From: Actinomycetes bacterium | GTDB lineage: Bacteria > Actinomycetota > Acidimicrobiia > Acidimicrobiales > RAAP-2 | DNA: 54,101 nucleotides | Assembly: GCA_021803085.1 (NCBI GenBank) | Contig: JAJZMD010000212.1 | Coordinates: 1-54,101 of the forward strand | Direction: 5' to 3' | Notes under the pieces: generated by a model | What the model saw: only the letters and a program-made list of their open reading frames with translations | What the model was told of the DNA's origin: nothing | The model's database searches: none | Shown here: positions 16,121 to 26,664 of the stretch, piece after piece | How the letters are laid out: the number at the start of each line of letters is the position of its first letter | Position numbering within the stretch: position 1 is the first letter of the stretch | Position numbers and translations under genes: made by a program

Positions 16121-16136
16121 GTGAACAGCGCGTGAA
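16121..16136 (-). promoter_or_regulatory. Candidate GlnR binding site
   Basis: Two TTCAC half-sites on the minus strand (16121-16125 and 16132-16136) are 11 bp apart, the period of actinobacterial GlnR boxes (5-mer plus 6-bp gap). Each matches 4 of 5 positions of gTnAc. The pair is centred about 50 bp upstream of the predicted glnII transcription start, a normal activator position. Confidence 0.4.
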
Positions 16137-16143
16137 TCCATAC

Positions 16144-16203
16144 GGGTCCGGCGCGGGTCCGGCGCGGGTCCGGCGCGGGTCCGGGTCGCGTCCGGGTCGC
16201 GTC
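16144..16203. repeat. 11-bp tandem repeat array in glnII/nadE intergenic region
   Basis: gggtccggcgc is repeated three times, followed by a 6-bp partial unit and two variants (gggtcgcgtcc). The period equals one helical turn and the spacing of the adjacent GlnR-like half-sites. Confidence 0.85.
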
Positions 16204-16256
16204 TCGCCCGCGAGCGTCCCGAGGGCGTGGAGGGCATCGGGAGCCGGACCCTCCCG

Positions 16257-16262
16257 TAGGCT
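16257..16262 (+). promoter_or_regulatory. -10 box of nadE (leaderless)
   Basis: TAGGCT ends 6 nt before the ATG at 16269 with no Shine-Dalgarno and no clear -35. Confidence 0.5.
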
Positions 16263-16268
16263 GAGGCA

Positions 16269-18080
16269 ATGTCGCTCCGGGTCGCGATCGCCCAGCTCGA
16301 CATGGTCGTGGGCGACATCGGGGGCAATGTCGACCGGATCCTCGGGTCGCTGCGGCGCGCCGAGGCCGCCGGCGCGCAGCTCTGCGTCTTCCCCGAGCTG
16401 GCGATCACGGGCTATCCGCCCGAGGACCTCCTCTTGCAGGCGGGCTTCGTCGCCGACAACGAGGCGGCGCTCGCCGAGGTCGCGGCGTCGACGGGCGACT
16501 GCGCGGCGGTGGTCGGGTACGTCCAGCAGCTCCCTCGTGCGGCCGGCGGCTCGGTCGGCGAGGAGGCGACCGGCGCGGAGGCAGGGGCCGACACGTGGGC
16601 GAGCCGTCGTCCTCACCTCGCGAACGCCGCAGCCGTGTGCGCCGGCGGGCGCGTCGCTGGCGTCTACCACAAGCACCTCCTCCCGAATTACAGCGTCTTC
16701 GACGAGCAGCGGTGGTTCACGCCGGGGGACGGACCGCCCCTTTTGTACCGGGTCGGCGGCGTGCTCACCGGCGTGTCGATCTGCGAGGACGTCTGGGCGA
16801 GCCGCGGCCCCGTCGCCCGGCTCGGCGCGGCGGGCGCACAGGTGGTGGTGAACATCAACGCGTCGCCCTACTCGCGCGGGCGCCGCGCGGAGCGCCTCGC
16901 GATGCTCGCAGCGCGCGTCAGGGAGGCCGGCACGGCGATCGTCTACGTGAACCTCGTCGGCGGCCAGGACGAGCTCGTCTTCGACGGGGCGAGCCTCGTG
17001 GTCGCCGCGGACGGCGCCCTCGTCTGCGCCGGCGCGCAGTTCGAGGAGGACTTCGTCGTCGTCGACCTGCCGGTGCCCCGAGCGCAGGAGCCGAGCGCCC
17101 GGGTGGTCGACCTGACCGGCCCGAAGGCGCCGGCGCGCCCGAAGGCGCCGGCGACGCGCTCGGTGACGCCCGAGCCGCTCGACCCCGTCGCCGAGGTCTA
17201 TGCGGCGCTCGTCCTCGGCACGCGCGACTACCTCGGGAAGAACGGGTTCGGCGGCGCCGTCGTCGGCCTGTCGGGCGGCATCGATTCCTCGCTCGTCGCC
17301 GTCGTCGCGACCGACGCGATCGGCGCCGAGCACGTCCACGGCGTCGCCATGCCATCGCGGTACTCGAGCGAAGGATCGGTGAGCGACGCGCGCGTGCTCG
17401 CCGAGCGGCTCGGCGTCCACTTCCGCGTGGTCCCGATCGACCAGGCGCACCGGTGCATGGACGCCGTGCTCGAGTCCGCGCTCGACGCGCCGCCCGTGGG
17501 CATCACCGACGAGAACCTCCAGTCGCGCCTTCGCGGCCTCATCCTGATGGGCATCTCGAACGCGACGGGATGGATCGTCCTCACGACCGGCAACAAGAGC
17601 GAGACGGCGACGGGCTACTCCACCCTCTACGGCGATTCCGCCGGCGGCTTCGCCGTGATCAAGGACGTCTTGAAGACGCTCGTCTACGACCTGTGCCGGT
17701 ACCGCAACGCGCGTGCCGTCGCCGAGGGGGCCGTCGAGCCGGTGCCGCCGTCGGTCCTCGTGAAGCCGCCGTCCGCCGAGCTTCGCCCCGGGCAGCGCGA
17801 CGACGAGTCGTTGCCGCGCTACGAGCTGCTCGATCCGGTGCTCGAGGCCTATGTCGAGCGCGACCGTGCCGCAGCGGACCTCGTCGCCGACGGCTTCGAT
17901 CCGGATCTCGTCGAGCGCGTGGTGCGGCTGGTCGACAGCGCCGAGTACAAGCGGCGGCAGGCTGCGCCCGGCGTCCGCATCACCAACAAGGCCTTCGGTC
18001 GGGACCGGCGGATGCCGATCACGAACGCGTACCGCCCCAGGACGAAGGACGCGCCGGCGCGCGCGGCACATGGAGGCTGA
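16269..18080 (+). CDS. nadE: Glutamine-dependent NAD+ synthetase
   Basis: This 603-residue two-domain enzyme makes NAD+ from nicotinate adenine dinucleotide, taking ammonia from glutamine. The N-terminal nitrilase-type glutaminase has catalytic Glu43 (FPELAITGYPPED), Lys135 (YHKHLLPNY) and Cys172 (VSICEDVW). The C-terminal synthetase has the PP-loop SGGIDSS at about 335-341 and LTTGNKSETATGYSTLYGD. A small in-frame duplication (RPKAPA repeated) enlarges the interdomain linker near 285-295. The first residues fit a leaderless ATG 16269. It diverges from the glutamine synthetases, which make its amide donor. Confidence 0.95.
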   Translation: MSLRVAIAQLDMVVGDIGGNVDRILGSLRRAEAAGAQLCVFPELAITGYPPEDLLLQAGFVADNEAALAEVAASTGDCAAVVGYVQQLPRAAGGSVGEEATGAEAGADTWASRRPHLANAAAVCAGGRVAGVYHKHLLPNYSVFDEQRWFTPGDGPPLLYRVGGVLTGVSICEDVWASRGPVARLGAAGAQVVVNINASPYSRGRRAERLAMLAARVREAGTAIVYVNLVGGQDELVFDGASLVVAADGALVCAGAQFEEDFVVVDLPVPRAQEPSARVVDLTGPKAPARPKAPATRSVTPEPLDPVAEVYAALVLGTRDYLGKNGFGGAVVGLSGGIDSSLVAVVATDAIGAEHVHGVAMPSRYSSEGSVSDARVLAERLGVHFRVVPIDQAHRCMDAVLESALDAPPVGITDENLQSRLRGLILMGISNATGWIVLTTGNKSETATGYSTLYGDSAGGFAVIKDVLKTLVYDLCRYRNARAVAEGAVEPVPPSVLVKPPSAELRPGQRDDESLPRYELLDPVLEAYVERDRAAADLVADGFDPDLVERVVRLVDSAEYKRRQAAPGVRITNKAFGRDRRMPITNAYRPRTKDAPARAAHGG

Positions 18081-18732
18081 CCCCGGCTCCGTCAACGACG
18101 AGCGCGGCGCGCTCAGGCTGGAGGAGGCCGCGGCCCGTCATGGCGCCTACCGCTGGGTGGAGCGCCGCCTCTTCGAGCTGACCGGGTCGTGGGCCGCCGC
18201 GCCGGGGCTGCCCGACGAGGCGCGGCCCCTCCTCTTCGAGGCGAGCGCCGCGCACGCCTGGCACGCCGAGCTTTGGGAGGCCCGCCTGCCGGTGCTCGCC
18301 GGCGTCGATCGCACAGCGCTCACGCGGCCGCCCGAGGGCGAGGTCGGGCCGATGCTGGAGAGCCTCGAGCCGGGCGCCTTCGGGGGGGACGACGGGACGG
18401 CAGGGCGGCGGTTCCTCGTGGGGCTCGCCAGGGTGGTCCTGCCGCTCCTTCTCGTCTCCTACCGCCGGCTCGGCCAGCGTCTCGTCCCGGTCGCCGACGG
18501 GCCGGCCATCCGCGCGCTCACCCTGGTCGTGCGCGACGACGAGGAGGAGCTGCGCGCCGCCGAGGGCCTCCTCGACGGCCTCCTCGGCGACCCCGAGGCG
18601 GTCCAGCAGGCCGCCGAGTGGACGCGTGCGCTGGGCGACGCGGTGTGGCGCGCCGGCGAAGAGGACGGTTTTCTCCCCGCTCGAAGGCCGAACGCGCCCC
18701 GCGAGAGGGGTGGTGGGGGAGGGACCCCTTGA
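18070..18732 (+). CDS. Uncharacterised helical protein
   Basis: This 220-residue protein is not recognised with confidence. It is rich in Leu, Glu, Ala and Arg and predicted helical. One conserved-looking block (LFEASAAHAWHAELWEARLPVL) has closely spaced His and Glu residues that could bind metal as in ferritin-like proteins, but I cannot show a full diiron motif. A hydrophobic stretch (VGLARVVLPLLLVSYRRLG) may be buried rather than membrane-spanning. ATG 18070 overlaps the nadE stop by 11 bp, so it is translationally coupled to nadE. The tail is Gly/Arg-rich. Confidence 0.6.
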   Translation: MEADPGSVNDERGALRLEEAAARHGAYRWVERRLFELTGSWAAAPGLPDEARPLLFEASAAHAWHAELWEARLPVLAGVDRTALTRPPEGEVGPMLESLEPGAFGGDDGTAGRRFLVGLARVVLPLLLVSYRRLGQRLVPVADGPAIRALTLVVRDDEEELRAAEGLLDGLLGDPEAVQQAAEWTRALGDAVWRAGEEDGFLPARRPNAPRERGGGGGTP

Positions 18733-18742
18733 CCCCGCCTGT

Positions 18743-18748
18743 AAAATC
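18743..18748 (+). promoter_or_regulatory. Candidate -10 of sigma factor gene
   Basis: TAAAAT (preceded by TG) is the most AT-rich hexamer between the upstream stop (18732) and the TTG start at 18856. It predicts a leader of about 100 nt. No good -35 is seen. Confidence 0.4.
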
Positions 18749-18855
18749 ACACCACCGGCTGCCTGCCCCCGCGCAGGAGCGGCCATTCAACGCCGGCGCG
18801 GAGGGACCGCCCAGCCGGTGCCGAACGTACTACACGGGAAGGCTCGGGTCAGGTC

Positions 18856-19794
18856 TTGGCGAAGGAACGCATCGAACGGGACGACGAAGACCTCGTACGT
18901 CTGTACCTCACCGACATCGGGCAGTACCCGCTGCTCACCAAGGACGACGAGGTGCGTCTGGCGCAGGCGATCGAGGCCGGCCGCCAAGCCGACGACGAGC
19001 TGCGCGCCGCGCCCAGGACGCTCGCCGCTGCGAAGAAGCGGGAGCTGCGCCGGACCGCGCTGTCGGGGGAGCGGGCGCAGCAGACCTTCGTCCAGTCGAA
19101 CCTCCGGCTGGTCGTCTCCATCGCCAAGAAGTACCAGGCTTCCGGACTGCCGCTGCTCGACCTCATCCAGGAGGGCAATCTCGGTCTCATGCACGCGGTC
19201 GAGAAGTTCGACTGGCGGAAGGGCTTCAAGTTCTCCACCTACGCGACGTGGTGGATCCGCCAGGCGATCACCCGCGGCATCGCGAACACCGGGCGCACGA
19301 TCCGGCTGCCCGTGCACGCGGGCGACACCCTCGCGCGCGTGCAGAAGGCGCAGGCCCGCCTCGAGCTCAAGCTCGGCCGCCCCGCGACGCTCGCCGAGCT
19401 CGGCGTGGAGGTGGAGATGCCCGAGGACAAGCTCGTGGAGGCGTTGCGGTTCCGGGCGGAGCCGCTGTCGCTCTCCGAGCCGCTGCGTGAGGACGGGGAC
19501 GCAGAGCTCGGGGACGTGGTGGAGGACAGATCGGCGGAGTCACCCTTCGAGGTTGCCGCGGTCTCGCTCCTTCCCGAGGAGATCGGTCGCCTCCTCTCGC
19601 CGCTCGACGAGCGCGAGCGCGAGATCCTGCGACTGCGCTTCGGACTGGACCGCGGCGAGCCGAGGACGCTCGAGGAGGTCGGGGAGCACTTCAACCTGAC
19701 TCGGGAGCGCATCCGCCAGATCGAGGCTCGGGCGATGTCGAAGCTCCGCCACCCGTCCTCCGACACGGGCGCCAGGGACCTGCTCACCGTCTGA
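18856..19794 (+). CDS. Sigma-70 family RNA polymerase sigma factor (group 1/2)
   Basis: This 312-residue factor has region 1.2 (DLVRLYLTDIGQYPLLT), region 2 (QSNLRLVVSIAKKY, FSTYATWWIRQAITRGIAN), region 3 and region 4 (LDEREREILRLRFGLD, RTLEEVGEHFNLTRERIRQIEARAM). It lacks the long region 1.1 of RpoD, so it looks like a SigB/HrdB-type group 2 factor rather than the housekeeping one. About 40 residues between regions 1.2 and 2.1 are basic and variable. The start is TTG 18856, behind a weak purine-rich site; no nearby ATG fits region 1.2. Confidence 0.9.
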   Translation: MAKERIERDDEDLVRLYLTDIGQYPLLTKDDEVRLAQAIEAGRQADDELRAAPRTLAAAKKRELRRTALSGERAQQTFVQSNLRLVVSIAKKYQASGLPLLDLIQEGNLGLMHAVEKFDWRKGFKFSTYATWWIRQAITRGIANTGRTIRLPVHAGDTLARVQKAQARLELKLGRPATLAELGVEVEMPEDKLVEALRFRAEPLSLSEPLREDGDAELGDVVEDRSAESPFEVAAVSLLPEEIGRLLSPLDEREREILRLRFGLDRGEPRTLEEVGEHFNLTRERIRQIEARAMSKLRHPSSDTGARDLLTV

Positions 19795-19849
19795 CCGGGC
19801 GAGGTGCTGGGCCTCCTCCCCGCCGGCTCGCTCCCCGGGCCGTTGGGAC

Positions 19850-19855
19850 TACCAT
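19850..19855 (+). promoter_or_regulatory. -10 box of microprotein gene (leaderless)
   Basis: TACCAT lies 7 nt before the ATG at 19863 with no Shine-Dalgarno, the same geometry as at other leaderless starts here. Confidence 0.4.
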
Positions 19856-19862
19856 CGGCGAT

Positions 19863-19937
19863 ATGAAGAAGCTCCTCGTTCTCGCCGTTCTCGTCGCCAT
19901 CGGCGTGGTGGCGGCCCGCCGCCTGCGCGCCGACTGA
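19863..19937 (+). CDS. 24-residue membrane microprotein
   Basis: This short frame encodes 24 residues: MKK, a hydrophobic run (LLVLAVLVAIGVVAA) long enough to cross or dip into the membrane, and a basic/acidic end RRLRAD before TGA. It resembles the start of small DLW-39-type actinobacterial proteins (MKKLLVLA...) but stops much earlier. The leaderless-type TACCAT box 7 nt upstream and the abrupt end just before the convergent HAD gene support it as real. There is no homology test behind this call. Confidence 0.5.
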   Translation: MKKLLVLAVLVAIGVVAARRLRAD

Positions 19938-19944
19938 GCGATTG

Positions 19945-20778
19945 TCAGACCGCGTGGCGCGTCCGCGCGCCGCGCCGCGGCCAGCCTCCCATCGCGACGG
20001 CCTCCGCGGCCCGTTGACGCCTGCTCCGCCACCACAGGGCGACAGCTCCTGCGGCCAGCGCGAGACCGGTCGTCAGCACGGGTGTGCGCACGCCCATCCG
20101 GTTGCGCAGGCGCACGGGCTTCGTGAACTGCCGGATCTCCCAGCCGCGCTCGCGGGCCACCTTGGCGAGCCCTCGGTCGGGGTTGACCGCGACGGGATGA
20201 CCGACGGACTCGAGCATCGGGAGGTCAGTCGCCGAGTCCGAGTACGCGGTCGATCCGGCGAGCTCGAGGTCCGTGCGCGCCGCGAGCGCGCGGATCGCCT
20301 GGGCCTTGCCCTCGCCGGACGCGTAGAACGCCATCTTCCCCGTGTAGCGGCCCTCGTCGTCGATCTCGCCGACCGAAGCGATCGCGCCCTCCGCGCCCAG
20401 GAGCTCGGCGAGGGGGACGACGATCTCTTCGGGTGACGCCGAGACGAGGTAGACGCGGTCCCCCGCGGCGTGGTGCGCCTCCATGAGCTCGAGCGCCTCG
20501 TTGTAGATGAGCGGCTCGACCGTCTCGAGCAGCGTCTCGCGGACGATCTCACGGACCCGGTCACGCTGCCAGCCCCGGGTCAGGGCGAGCATGGACTCAC
20601 GGATGCGCGCGAGGCGGACCTCGTCGGCGCCGAGGTGGAGGTAGATCAGCTGGCCGATCAACGCGCGCAGCACGGCGCGCCGGTTCACGAGCCCGCCCCG
20701 GCGCAAGGGCCGGCCGAAGGCCGGGATGGACCCCTTGGCGATGACCGTCTTGTCGAGGTCGAAGAACGCCGCTCTCAC
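19945..20778 (-). CDS. HAD-IB family phosphatase with C-terminal membrane anchor
   Basis: This 277-residue HAD hydrolase of the SerB-like IB subclass has motif I DLDKTV (Asp7, Asp9), motif II VSAS, a Lys in EGKAQAI and motif III YSDSATDLPML. The cap is helical. A C-terminal segment (about 230-247, TGLALAAGAVALWW) followed by a basic tail suggests a membrane anchor. Actinobacterial relatives are annotated as phosphoserine or lysophospholipid-type phosphatases; the substrate cannot be read from sequence. The GTG start at 20778 is preceded by TACGAT 6 nt upstream. It ends 7 bp from the microprotein stop (convergent). Confidence 0.88.
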   Translation of the reverse strand: MRAAFFDLDKTVIAKGSIPAFGRPLRRGGLVNRRAVLRALIGQLIYLHLGADEVRLARIRESMLALTRGWQRDRVREIVRETLLETVEPLIYNEALELMEAHHAAGDRVYLVSASPEEIVVPLAELLGAEGAIASVGEIDDEGRYTGKMAFYASGEGKAQAIRALAARTDLELAGSTAYSDSATDLPMLESVGHPVAVNPDRGLAKVARERGWEIRQFTKPVRLRNRMGVRTPVLTTGLALAAGAVALWWRSRRQRAAEAVAMGGWPRRGARTRHAV

Positions 20779-20784
20779 GTGCCA

Positions 20785-20790
20785 ATCGTA
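20785..20790 (-). promoter_or_regulatory. -10 box of HAD phosphatase gene (leaderless)
   Basis: TACGAT on the minus strand ends 6 nt before the GTG at 20778, with no Shine-Dalgarno. Confidence 0.5.
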
Positions 20791-20861
20791 GGTGGGCAGC
20801 CGGGCCCGGCCGTCGACGGGGGCCGGCGGGCGGCGGGAGGAACGGCTCGGTCACGCTGTGG

Positions 20862-20906
20862 CCGGGACCACCGGGGCGGCGCCTCGAGGCGCTCCGGTGG
20901 TCCCGG
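20862..20906. other. 45-bp inverted repeat in a 398-bp intergenic region
   Basis: The 398 bp between the HAD gene and hppA (20779-21176) hold no gene. They contain 13-bp perfect arms (ccgggaccaccgg at 20862-20874 and its complement at 20894-20906) around a second palindrome (gcgcctcgaggcgc). Transcribed either way this would form a long, very stable hairpin. It lies upstream of both divergent genes, so a terminator role is not obvious. It could be a protein site or a 5' regulatory structure. Confidence 0.75.
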
Positions 20907-20987
20907 GAGGAAGGTCGAGCCGCTCGGCGCGCCGGGCCGTTCGCGGCGAGCGTCCGCCTGGTGCCGGGCGGCTCGGGGGATCGGTTC

Positions 20988-21016
20988 TTGCCGCCCCGCC
21001 GCAAGGTGGCTATCGT
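20988..21016 (+). promoter_or_regulatory. Candidate hppA promoter
   Basis: TTGCCG (20988-20993) and TATCGT (21011-21016) are separated by exactly 17 bp. The predicted transcript has a leader of about 155 nt before the hppA ATG, in which I recognise no known riboswitch. Confidence 0.5.
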
Positions 21017-21176
21017 CCCCTGGGCTCCGGACGGCCGCGCCCGTGCGCAGGCGTCCCCATCTCGGCGGCCACGCCCGCACGGGACCGCCGGGCGGTGCCG
21101 ATCGGGCTGGACCGGCACAGCATCTCGAGGCACGGACTGCGACGCAGCCGCAGCAGGGTACGAAAGGACAGCGAGG

Positions 21177-23522
<2,346 letters not shown>

Positions 23523-23748
23523 AGACCGGAGGCGGGCACCGCGTCCGCCCCTGTGCCCTGATGGGGGCCGGCTTCGGGTCCGAGACGCCGGGCGCCGGTG
23601 GGCCGCCCCCGCCGTGCACGGGCGGTCGCCGTGCGACGGTGCCTTGACAAGGTCCTGGCGGAGCCGGGAGCCTGTCGTCGTCGTGAGCCCGACGTCGTGA
23701 GGCAGGGAGGAGGTCAGGTGGTCGGCCCGATGAGAGGAGGCGCATTCG

Positions 23749-26664
23749 GTGGGTAAGGCGCTCGTCATCGTCGAGTCGCCGGCCAAGGCGCGCACGATCT
23801 CCCGGATGCTCGGGCCCGAGTTCGTCGTCGAGTCGTCGGTCGGCCACGTGCGTGACCTGCCGCGAGGCGCCGACGAGGTGCCCGCCGCCTACAAATCCGA
23901 GGAATGGGCCCGCCTCGGGGTCGACGTGGAGAACGGGTTCAAGCCGCTGTACGTGGTGTCGCCCGAGAAGCGGTCCGTCGTGGCGAACCTGAAGGCCAGG
24001 TTGAGGGAGGCCGACGAGCTGTACCTCGCGACCGACGAGGACCGCGAGGGCGAGTCGATCGCGTGGCACCTGATCGAGGTGCTCGCGCCGCGTGTCCCGG
24101 TGAAGAGAATGGTGTTCCACGAGATCACCCCGGCAGCGATCCGGCGCGCCGTCCAGGAGTGGCGTGAGCTGGACCGCCGCCTGGTCGACGCGCAGGAGGC
24201 CCGACGGATCCTCGACCGGCTCTACGGCTACGAGGTCTCGCCCGTCCTGTGGCGCAAGGTGATGCCGCGGCTGTCGGCCGGGCGGGTGCAGAGCGTCGCC
24301 ACGCGCATGGTCGTCGAGCGCGAGCGAGCCCGCATGCGGTTCCGCTCCGCGGCCTGGTGGGGCGTCGAGGGAACCTTCGTCGAGGTGGAGCCCGCCGCGC
24401 ACGGGGGGCCGCCGCAGTTCGCAGCGACTCTCGTCGCGCTCGGCGGGGTGCCGATCGCGACCGGGCGGGACTTCGACGAGCAGGGCAAGGTGGCCGGCGA
24501 CAGGGTGCGCGTGCTCGCCGAGGCCGACGCCCGGGCGCTGGCGGAGGGACTCACCGGGAAGACCTTCACGGTCCGGTCGGTGACCGAACGGCCGTTCCGG
24601 CGGGCGCCCGCGGCGCCGTTCATCACCTCGACGCTGCAGCAGGAGGCCGGCCGGAAGCTCCGCTTCAGCGCGCAGCGCGCCATGCAGGTTGCGCAGCGCC
24701 TCTACGAGCAGGGCTGGATCACCTACATGCGCACGGACTCGACGACGCTGTCGGACGAGGCGCTGGCCGCCGCCCGCGCCCAGGCCACCGCCCTCTACGG
24801 CGCCGAGTTCGTCCCGCCCGAACCGCGCCGTTACGAACGCAGGGTGAAGAACGCGCAGGAGGCGCACGAGGCGATCCGCCCTGCCGGCGACGTCTTCCGC
24901 ACGCCGGACGAAGCGGCGCAGACCCTGCACGGCGACGAGCTGCGCCTCTACGAGCTGGTGTGGAAGCGGACGGTCGCCTCGCAGATGGTCGACGCGACCG
25001 GGACGAGCGCTCAGGTCCGCATGGCCGCGGCCGTGCCTGCTGAGCCGGCGGCCTTCGCCGGCACCGAAGCCCTCGCCTCGGCGAGCGGCCGGGTCATCGC
25101 GTTCCCAGGGTTCCTCCGGGCCTACGTCGAGGGGGACGACGACCCCGAGGCGGAGCTCGCCGACCGCGAGGTCGTCCTGCCGCGGCTCGCAGAAGGCGAC
25201 CTCGTGCGCGCGGTCGAGCTCGAGCCGGGCTCGCACGCGACCCAGCCTCCCGCCCGCTTCACGGAGGCGTCGCTCGTGAAGTCGATGGAGGAGCTCGGCG
25301 TGGGGCGCCCCTCCACCTACGCGAGCGTCATCGCCACGATCCTCGACCGGGGGTACGTCTGGAGGAAGGCGAGCGCGCTCGTGCCGAGCTTCACCGCGTT
25401 CGCCGTGGTCGGCCTGCTCGAGCGGTACTTCCCCGATCTGGTGGACTACGGCTTCACCGCGGCCATGGAGGACGACCTCGACGAGATCGCAAGCGGCCGC
25501 GAAGAGGCGCTCCCGTGGCTCACGCGCTTCTACTTCGGCGAGGCCAGGGACGACGGCGCGGGGCGCAGCGCCGAGAACGGGTCCGGCGCCAGCTCCGGCG
25601 AGGAGTCGGAGACCGCCCGCCTCGGCCTGAAGGAAGCGGTCGCCGCGCACCTCGGCGCCATCGACGCGCGGGAGATCAACTCGATCCCGATCGGCGTCGG
25701 CTCGGCGGGCGTCCCGATCGTCGTGCGCGTCGGACGCTACGGGCCCTACCTCCAGCGCGGCGAGGACAGGACGTCGATCCCCGAGGACCTTCCGCCCGAC
25801 GAGCTCAGCGCGGAGCGCGCCGAGGAGCTCCTCGACGCCCCCTCGAGCGACCGTGTGCTCGGGACGGACCCAGGTACCGGGCTGGAGGTGCAGGTCCGAG
25901 CCGGAAGGTTCGGGCCCTACGTCCAGCTCGGCGCGCCGGTCGACGGCGGTGGGAAACCCCGCACCGCGTCGCTGTTCAAGTCGATGTCGCCCGCGACCAT
26001 CACGCTCGAACAGGGCCTCGAGCTCCTCCGCCTTCCCCGGGTCGTCGGCACCGATCCCGAGGGCGGCGAGGAGATCCTCGCGTCCAACGGTCGGTTCGGC
26101 CCCTTCCTGAAGCGAGGCACCGACACGCGCAGCCTCGAGTCCGAAGAGCAGCTGCTGTCCGTGACGCTGGACGAGGCGCTCGCGCTGTTCGCCCAGCCGA
26201 AGGCGCGCCGTGGACGGGCGCAGGCTGCAGGGCCCTTGCGCGAGCTCGGCGCAGATCCGGGGACCGGTCTTCCGGTGGTGGTGCGCGAGGGGAGGTTCGG
26301 CCCCTACGTCACGGACGGCACCACCAATGCCTCGTTGCGCAAGGGCGACGACCCGCTCACCGTGACCGTCGAGCGGGCGGCCGAGCTGCTCGCCGATCGG
26401 AGAGCAGCCGGACCGGCGGCACGCAGGCGGACCGGCACGGCGAAGAAGAAGGCGGCGGCGAAGAAGGCCCCGGCGGCGAAGAAGGCCCCGGCCCCCGCGA
26501 AGAAGAAGGCGGCGGCGAAGAAGGCCCCGGCGGCGAAGAAGGCCCCGGCCCCCGCGAAGAAGGCCCCGGCCCCCGCGAAGAAGGCCCCGGCGAAGAAGAA
26601 GGCGACGGCCCCCGCGAAGAAGAAGGCGGCGGGGAAGAAGGCCCCGGAGGCGGCGGGCGAGTGA
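23749..26664 (+). CDS. topA: DNA topoisomerase I
   Basis: This 971-residue type IA topoisomerase relaxes negative supercoils. The Toprim domain starts at VIVESPAKA and includes YLATDEDREGE. The catalytic Tyr326 is in GWITYMRTDST. The C-terminal half carries several actinobacterial repeats (DPGTGLEVQVRAGRFGPYV type) instead of zinc fingers. The last 70 residues are a Lys/Ala/Pro tail of AKKAPA-like repeats, typical of high-GC actinobacteria and needed there for processivity. GTG 23749 follows agaggagg. The 226 bp before it is noncoding. Its stop overlaps tmk as GTGA. Confidence 0.96.
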   Translation: MGKALVIVESPAKARTISRMLGPEFVVESSVGHVRDLPRGADEVPAAYKSEEWARLGVDVENGFKPLYVVSPEKRSVVANLKARLREADELYLATDEDREGESIAWHLIEVLAPRVPVKRMVFHEITPAAIRRAVQEWRELDRRLVDAQEARRILDRLYGYEVSPVLWRKVMPRLSAGRVQSVATRMVVERERARMRFRSAAWWGVEGTFVEVEPAAHGGPPQFAATLVALGGVPIATGRDFDEQGKVAGDRVRVLAEADARALAEGLTGKTFTVRSVTERPFRRAPAAPFITSTLQQEAGRKLRFSAQRAMQVAQRLYEQGWITYMRTDSTTLSDEALAAARAQATALYGAEFVPPEPRRYERRVKNAQEAHEAIRPAGDVFRTPDEAAQTLHGDELRLYELVWKRTVASQMVDATGTSAQVRMAAAVPAEPAAFAGTEALASASGRVIAFPGFLRAYVEGDDDPEAELADREVVLPRLAEGDLVRAVELEPGSHATQPPARFTEASLVKSMEELGVGRPSTYASVIATILDRGYVWRKASALVPSFTAFAVVGLLERYFPDLVDYGFTAAMEDDLDEIASGREEALPWLTRFYFGEARDDGAGRSAENGSGASSGEESETARLGLKEAVAAHLGAIDAREINSIPIGVGSAGVPIVVRVGRYGPYLQRGEDRTSIPEDLPPDELSAERAEELLDAPSSDRVLGTDPGTGLEVQVRAGRFGPYVQLGAPVDGGGKPRTASLFKSMSPATITLEQGLELLRLPRVVGTDPEGGEEILASNGRFGPFLKRGTDTRSLESEEQLLSVTLDEALALFAQPKARRGRAQAAGPLRELGADPGTGLPVVVREGRFGPYVTDGTTNASLRKGDDPLTVTVERAAELLADRRAAGPAARRRTGTAKKKAAAKKAPAAKKAPAPAKKKAAAKKAPAAKKAPAPAKKAPAPAKKAPAKKKATAPAKKKAAGKKAPEAAGE

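Noticed and set aside
23643-23672. TTGACA at 23644 as a topA promoter
   Set aside because: No -10-like hexamer lies 16-19 bp downstream.
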